From Acidobacteria bacterium Ga0074141 (GTDB lineage Bacteria > Acidobacteriota > Blastocatellia > Pyrinomonadales > Pyrinomonadaceae): DNA of 64,000 nt. A program made the position numbers and the translations under genes. Under the pieces are notes generated by a model. The model searched no databases and was not told the origin of the DNA. It saw only the letters and a program-made list of their open reading frames with translations. Every line of letters begins with the position of its first letter. The first letter of the stretch is position 1. The stretch spans positions 124,001 to 188,000 of the forward strand of contig LNDP01000024.1 in assembly GCA_001464665.1 (NCBI GenBank), read 5' to 3'. Below are positions 61,126 through 64,000 of this stretch, in pieces.

Positions 61126-62535
61126 CTAATTTTTCAAGCTCTCGACGATCTTTTTGCGATATGCGATTGCTTCCGTTTTTATAGCATTTTCGTTTAACGT
61201 GAGCAAACGTCGGTCCTGCATGACAATGCGGCCGTGGATGATGACCGTCCGAACGTCGGTCGATTTTGTGGCGTAAACCAGATGCGAATAAATGTTATAC
61301 ATCGGCGTTTGATGAAGCCCGTCCATATCCACGATTACAATATCCGCAAGCTTGCCGTTTTCGATTGAACCGATGCTATCAGCCATGTGAAGCGCGCGAG
61401 CTCCGCGAATCGTCGCCATTTCAAAAACCTGTACGGCGGACACGACCTTGGGATCAGACGAAAAGACCTTGTGCAGTTTTGCCGCTGTGTCCATCTCTTC
61501 CCAAAGGTTCAGGTCATTATTAGAAGCGGCGCCATCGGTACCGAGTCCGACGTTCATATCCTTTGCAAGCATCATCGGGACGGGAGCCACGCCGGATGCC
61601 AGCTTCATGTTCGAATGCGGATTGTGCCCGATGCCAACGTTGCGGCGTTTCAAGATATCGAGCTCGGCTTCATTCGCGTGGACGACGTGTGCAGCGATCG
61701 TCCGGTCGTTGAAGAAATTAATGCTCTCGAGGAATTCTATCGGCCTTTTGCCATCGTATTTTTCCTGGATCGCTTTCGTTTCGGTATCGGCCTCGGCAAG
61801 GTGAATGAGAAGTGGAGCTTTCAGCCGGTCGGACATCGCACGAGCGTCAGTTAAATTGTTTTCGGAAACAGTGTAAGGAGCATGCGGCGCGATAGCAGGT
61901 GTGATCAAAGCATGTCCCTGCCATTTCTTGATGAACTTTTCTGTGACCTCGAGGCCTTCAGCAAACGTCTTAGCATCGGGCACGGGAAAATCGATAACCG
62001 TCTGCCCCAGAACTCCCCGAACGCCGGCCTTCGAGGTCTCGTCGGCGATCGCATCCTCAAAGTAATACATGTCCGCGTACGTCGTAGTTCCGCCGCGGAT
62101 CATTTCAGCAAGCCCGAGCCGAGTACCTGCCCTCACAAAAGCCTCGTCAACGTTCTTGGCCTCAGCCGGGAAGATGTATTTGGTCAGCCATTCCTGCAGA
62201 TCCATGTCGTCCCCGATCCCACGGAAAAGCGTCATCGGAATATGAGTGTGCGTGTTTATCAAGCCAGGGACGATGACCTTGCCGCTTGCGTCGATGGTTC
62301 TCGTCGCTTTGTGGCTTCGTGTCAACTCGGCACGCGTCCCAACGGCCGTTATCGTGTCCCCCGATATCGCGACCGCTCCGTCAACGATCACCCGCCGCGA
62401 AGCGTCCATCGTTACGACGGTTCCGCCGACGATCAGCATGTCAACGCGCTGGTGCCCTGGCTGTGCCCAAACGAACGTAGTCGCGGAAGAAAAGAGAGAT
62501 ACGGTTAAAATCCAACTGACAAAAATCCTTTTCAT
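61126..62535 (-). CDS. Exported amidohydrolase of the MTA/SAH deaminase type
   Basis: The 469-residue precursor starts with a signal peptide (FVSWILTVSLFSSATTFVWAQ). The mature part matches the cytosine/MTA/SAH deaminase branch: IVPGLINTHTHIPMTLFRGIGDD with the H-x-H pair, APHAPYTVSENNL, LIHLAEADTE with a histidine and glutamate, HVVHANEAELDIL and GTDGAASNNDLNLWEEM with the aspartate. Enzymes of this type deaminate adenosine-like or other heterocyclic compounds, usually in the cytoplasm, so the export signal is notable. The exact substrate is unknown. Confidence 0.85.
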   Translation of the reverse strand: MKRIFVSWILTVSLFSSATTFVWAQPGHQRVDMLIVGGTVVTMDASRRVIVDGAVAISGDTITAVGTRAELTRSHKATRTIDASGKVIVPGLINTHTHIPMTLFRGIGDDMDLQEWLTKYIFPAEAKNVDEAFVRAGTRLGLAEMIRGGTTTYADMYYFEDAIADETSKAGVRGVLGQTVIDFPVPDAKTFAEGLEVTEKFIKKWQGHALITPAIAPHAPYTVSENNLTDARAMSDRLKAPLLIHLAEADTETKAIQEKYDGKRPIEFLESINFFNDRTIAAHVVHANEAELDILKRRNVGIGHNPHSNMKLASGVAPVPMMLAKDMNVGLGTDGAASNNDLNLWEEMDTAAKLHKVFSSDPKVVSAVQVFEMATIRGARALHMADSIGSIENGKLADIVIVDMDGLHQTPMYNIYSHLVYATKSTDVRTVIIHGRIVMQDRRLLTLNENAIKTEAIAYRKKIVESLKN

Positions 62536-62538
62536 TGC

Positions 62539-62991
62539 TTACATTTTCTCCAAACGTTCCACATCAGCAAGGTCCTTGAGACGTCCGCTCGTAATCTTGT
62601 TCTTAATTAGGTCGGGTTTAGCTATGGTCGAGATGACAATTTCTTCTACGACTGTCTCGATGCGGTTCGCATAGGCAGTTTCAAACTCAATGCCGTCCGC
62701 AAAGTTCATTATCTGGATCTTCATAGGCTCGACACCCATTTCGATAATGCACCGCTTGTCCGGAAAAATATCATCACCAAGGCTTGCTTCGCCAAAACCG
62801 AATGAGATCAGGGAGCGTCTCAAGCTCTGAGCGTTTTGTTCGTCGTCAGCAACAAATATATCGAGATCGTTCGTTGCTCGCGTGTAGCCGTGTATCCCGA
62901 CCGCATATCCGCCAATCAAGAGGTATCGAACGCTATTCGCATTTAATAATTCGAATAACTCTTTGAAGTCTTTCGGTAGCTCGAACTCCAT
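62539..62991 (-). CDS. Nucleotidyltransferase (DUF6036-type) protein
   Basis: The 150-residue protein has a nucleotidyltransferase-like fold start: VRYLLIGGYAVGIHGYTRATNDLDIFV with the G-G and D42-x-D44 motif. The rest (VEEIVISTIAKPDLIKNKITSGRLKDLADVERLEKM) is the typical C-terminal half of this family. Such proteins usually pair with a small upstream protein and are suspected toxin-antitoxin-like modules. It overlaps that small gene by 59 bp. Confidence 0.85.
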   Translation of the reverse strand: MEFELPKDFKELFELLNANSVRYLLIGGYAVGIHGYTRATNDLDIFVADDEQNAQSLRRSLISFGFGEASLGDDIFPDKRCIIEMGVEPMKIQIMNFADGIEFETAYANRIETVVEEIVISTIAKPDLIKNKITSGRLKDLADVERLEKM

Positions 62992-63145
62992 AATTTAATC
63001 GCCGCAGCCTTTCCATATGCTGGAGCCTCTCTTTCACGCTCGTGCCTTTCCAATGCTCGATCTCGTCCCGATCGTCAAATTCCCTTACGACATTAATTTT
63101 TGACCGGTCCAACCTTAATTCGGGTATGTCTTTGCGTTCATGCAT
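62933..63145 (-). CDS. Small partner protein of the nucleotidyltransferase
   Basis: The 70-residue protein has HWKGTSVKERLQHMERLRRLNYG and ATERLQRVIRII, the pattern of small proteins that commonly precede DUF6036-type nucleotidyltransferases. It is charged and helical, with no known enzyme motif. It starts the minus-strand pair and overlaps the next gene by 59 bp. A TATAAT is at 63164-63169 upstream; no matching -35 is seen. It could be an antitoxin. Confidence 0.7.
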   Translation of the reverse strand: MHERKDIPELRLDRSKINVVREFDDRDEIEHWKGTSVKERLQHMERLRRLNYGVRATERLQRVIRIIKCE

Positions 63146-63286
63146 TTATTTTTGTTTTTCAAGATTATAAAGCATTCCACCCGCTGGCGCGGAGCTATCC
63201 GCAATGCCTTTATTAAGCTCAACGCTTACATGGTAGTCGGCGAACATGATCCGTGGATTTAGAACTTTGGCTGACTTAGCATCTAG

Positions 63287-63601
63287 TTATTCGATCGATA
63301 AACGGTCTCGGGCTGGCCAATTTAGATTCGCGCCATAGGCACTTTTACTTCTTACTGCGCCGTACAATTTAGCCACGATATATTTATCGTCTCTGGATTT
63401 AAGCCTGACCCCTTTGGAAACGACAAACACGGAATAGCCGAACGACGTTGTCGCTCCGCCATTTGTTTCGACGAGCAGAGCGTCAACCTGTCCGTCAGGC
63501 GACGGAACTCTCGAAACTTCGTCGAAACTCATATCGGTATTAATAGAAATGCACGAAGAGACAAAAAAGGCCAAAAGTAGTGTCACGGAAATTGTCTTCA
63601 T
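63287..63601 (-). CDS. Small lipoprotein of unknown function
   Basis: The 104-residue precursor has a short signal ending in the lipobox VSSC (cysteine 17). The mature 88 residues have beta-type stretches (VDALLVETNGGATTSFGYSVFVVSKG) and no known family. Its start overlaps the stop of the cytidine deaminase gene by 4 bp (ATGA), so it is translated with it. The 63146-63286 gap after it holds no gene. Confidence 0.68.
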   Translation of the reverse strand: MKTISVTLLLAFFVSSCISINTDMSFDEVSRVPSPDGQVDALLVETNGGATTSFGYSVFVVSKGVRLKSRDDKYIVAKLYGAVRSKSAYGANLNWPARDRLSIE

Positions 63602-63996
63602 TTCAAGTACTTAGAATCAAAGGCATGCGGAAGAAGTTCGATCATTTGGATAGTTTCGGTCTTGCCATTTAGGTTGGATAATGTCACCGGAATGTCGCCG
63701 CCGAATTCCCAGATCACTTGCCGACAGGCTCCGCATGGTGCCGTCAGTTCGTCGCTGTCGGCCACGACCGAGATCCCTTTGATGCGTTTGTGACCGGCGG
63801 CGACCGCTGAAAAGATCGCCACACGTTCTGCGCACATAGTCAGGCCATAGCTGGCTGATTCGACGTTGCACCCGATGTAGATCTCACCGTCTTCGGTTTC
63901 GACAGCGGCCCCGACCTTGAAATTTGAATAAGGCGCGAAAGCACGAGTTCTCACATCCGCTGCCGCCGCAATGAGATCCTCTTTCGTGTGCTTCAT
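63598..63996 (-). CDS. cdd: Cytidine deaminase
   Basis: The 132-residue protein has the cytidine deaminase pattern: APYSNFKVGAAVE near residue 18, NVESASYGLTMCAERVAIFSA with the zinc cysteine and catalytic glutamate (C-A-E), and APCGACRQVIWEFG with the two remaining zinc cysteines. It makes uridine from cytidine. It could feed the pyrimidine-nucleoside phosphorylase at 5.4 kb. Start codon ATG at the 63996 end. Confidence 0.95.
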   Translation of the reverse strand: MKHTKEDLIAAAADVRTRAFAPYSNFKVGAAVETEDGEIYIGCNVESASYGLTMCAERVAIFSAVAAGHKRIKGISVVADSDELTAPCGACRQVIWEFGGDIPVTLSNLNGKTETIQMIELLPHAFDSKYLK

Positions 63997-64000
63997 AATA

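Overview
This 64 kb window is a densely coded bacterial chromosome segment, GC-rich apart from one AT-rich island. It carries about 60 protein genes and one tmRNA. Gene content is mostly core and metabolic: hrcA-grpE-dnaK-dnaJ, radA, ispD/ispF, murI, rph, trmB, ssrA, and thiolase plus a FadB/FadN-type beta-oxidation protein. Many products are secreted or lipoproteins (S8, S9 and M14 peptidases, amidohydrolases, a TonB-type protein), and PilZ and HD-GYP proteins occur. With abundant dispersed short palindromes, this would fit a Gram-negative heterotroph such as an Acidobacteriota of the Blastocatellia type. That assignment is inference from gene style; no rRNA is present to settle it.

Layout. 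0-9.8 kb: photolyase-type FAD protein (cut by the window edge), flavin reductase, an aminotransferase, then a minus-strand nucleoside uptake/salvage operon (pyrimidine-nucleoside phosphorylase, BMP-type binding lipoprotein, two-domain ABC ATPase) and a yacL-ispD-ispF cluster. 9.8-13.7 kb: secreted protein, radA, a DUF6986-type aldolase-like gene and a PilZ gene. 13.7-19.6 kb: an accessory region with a 7-bp repeat array, palindrome clusters, a probable PD-(D/E)XK nuclease-fold gene, and an AT-rich two-gene module (HEPN-domain protein followed by a DGQHR-domain protein). 19.6-27.2 kb: minus-strand genes for thiolase, a YbaK-type deacylase, Tag glycosylase, a HAD hydrolase, a hotdog protein, DinB and the large beta-oxidation enzyme. 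Its promoter spacer is filled by a perfect 20-bp palindrome of FadR type. 27.3-31.6 kb: secreted proteins and an S9 peptidase. 31.6-37.3 kb: a Gfo/Idh oxidoreductase, PilZ, a lipoprotein, an OPT transporter, and a DUF559 nuclease gene flanked by repeats. 37.5-43.5 kb: M14 peptidase, tmRNA, membrane protein, S8 protease. 43.7-52.3 kb: murI-rph, a D-aminoacylase-like enzyme, fabG-rhomboid-trmB, a DECR-like SDR and a SprT-like protein. 52.4-57.5 kb: the heat-shock operon. 57.5-64 kb: YqeY, STAS plus GAF/HD-GYP, a TonB-type protein, a secreted deaminase-like amidohydrolase, a nucleotidyltransferase/small-protein pair, a lipoprotein and cytidine deaminase.

The best candidate for an undescribed system is the HEPN + DGQHR pair at 16.1-18.1 kb. 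Both genes differ sharply from their surroundings in composition, probably share one promoter, and sit among repeats. Other notable items are the FadR-type operator, the repeat-flanked DUF559 gene whose last 58 codons are made of the repeat, a frame-independent heptamer array, and a DnaK that lacks the usual acidic tail.
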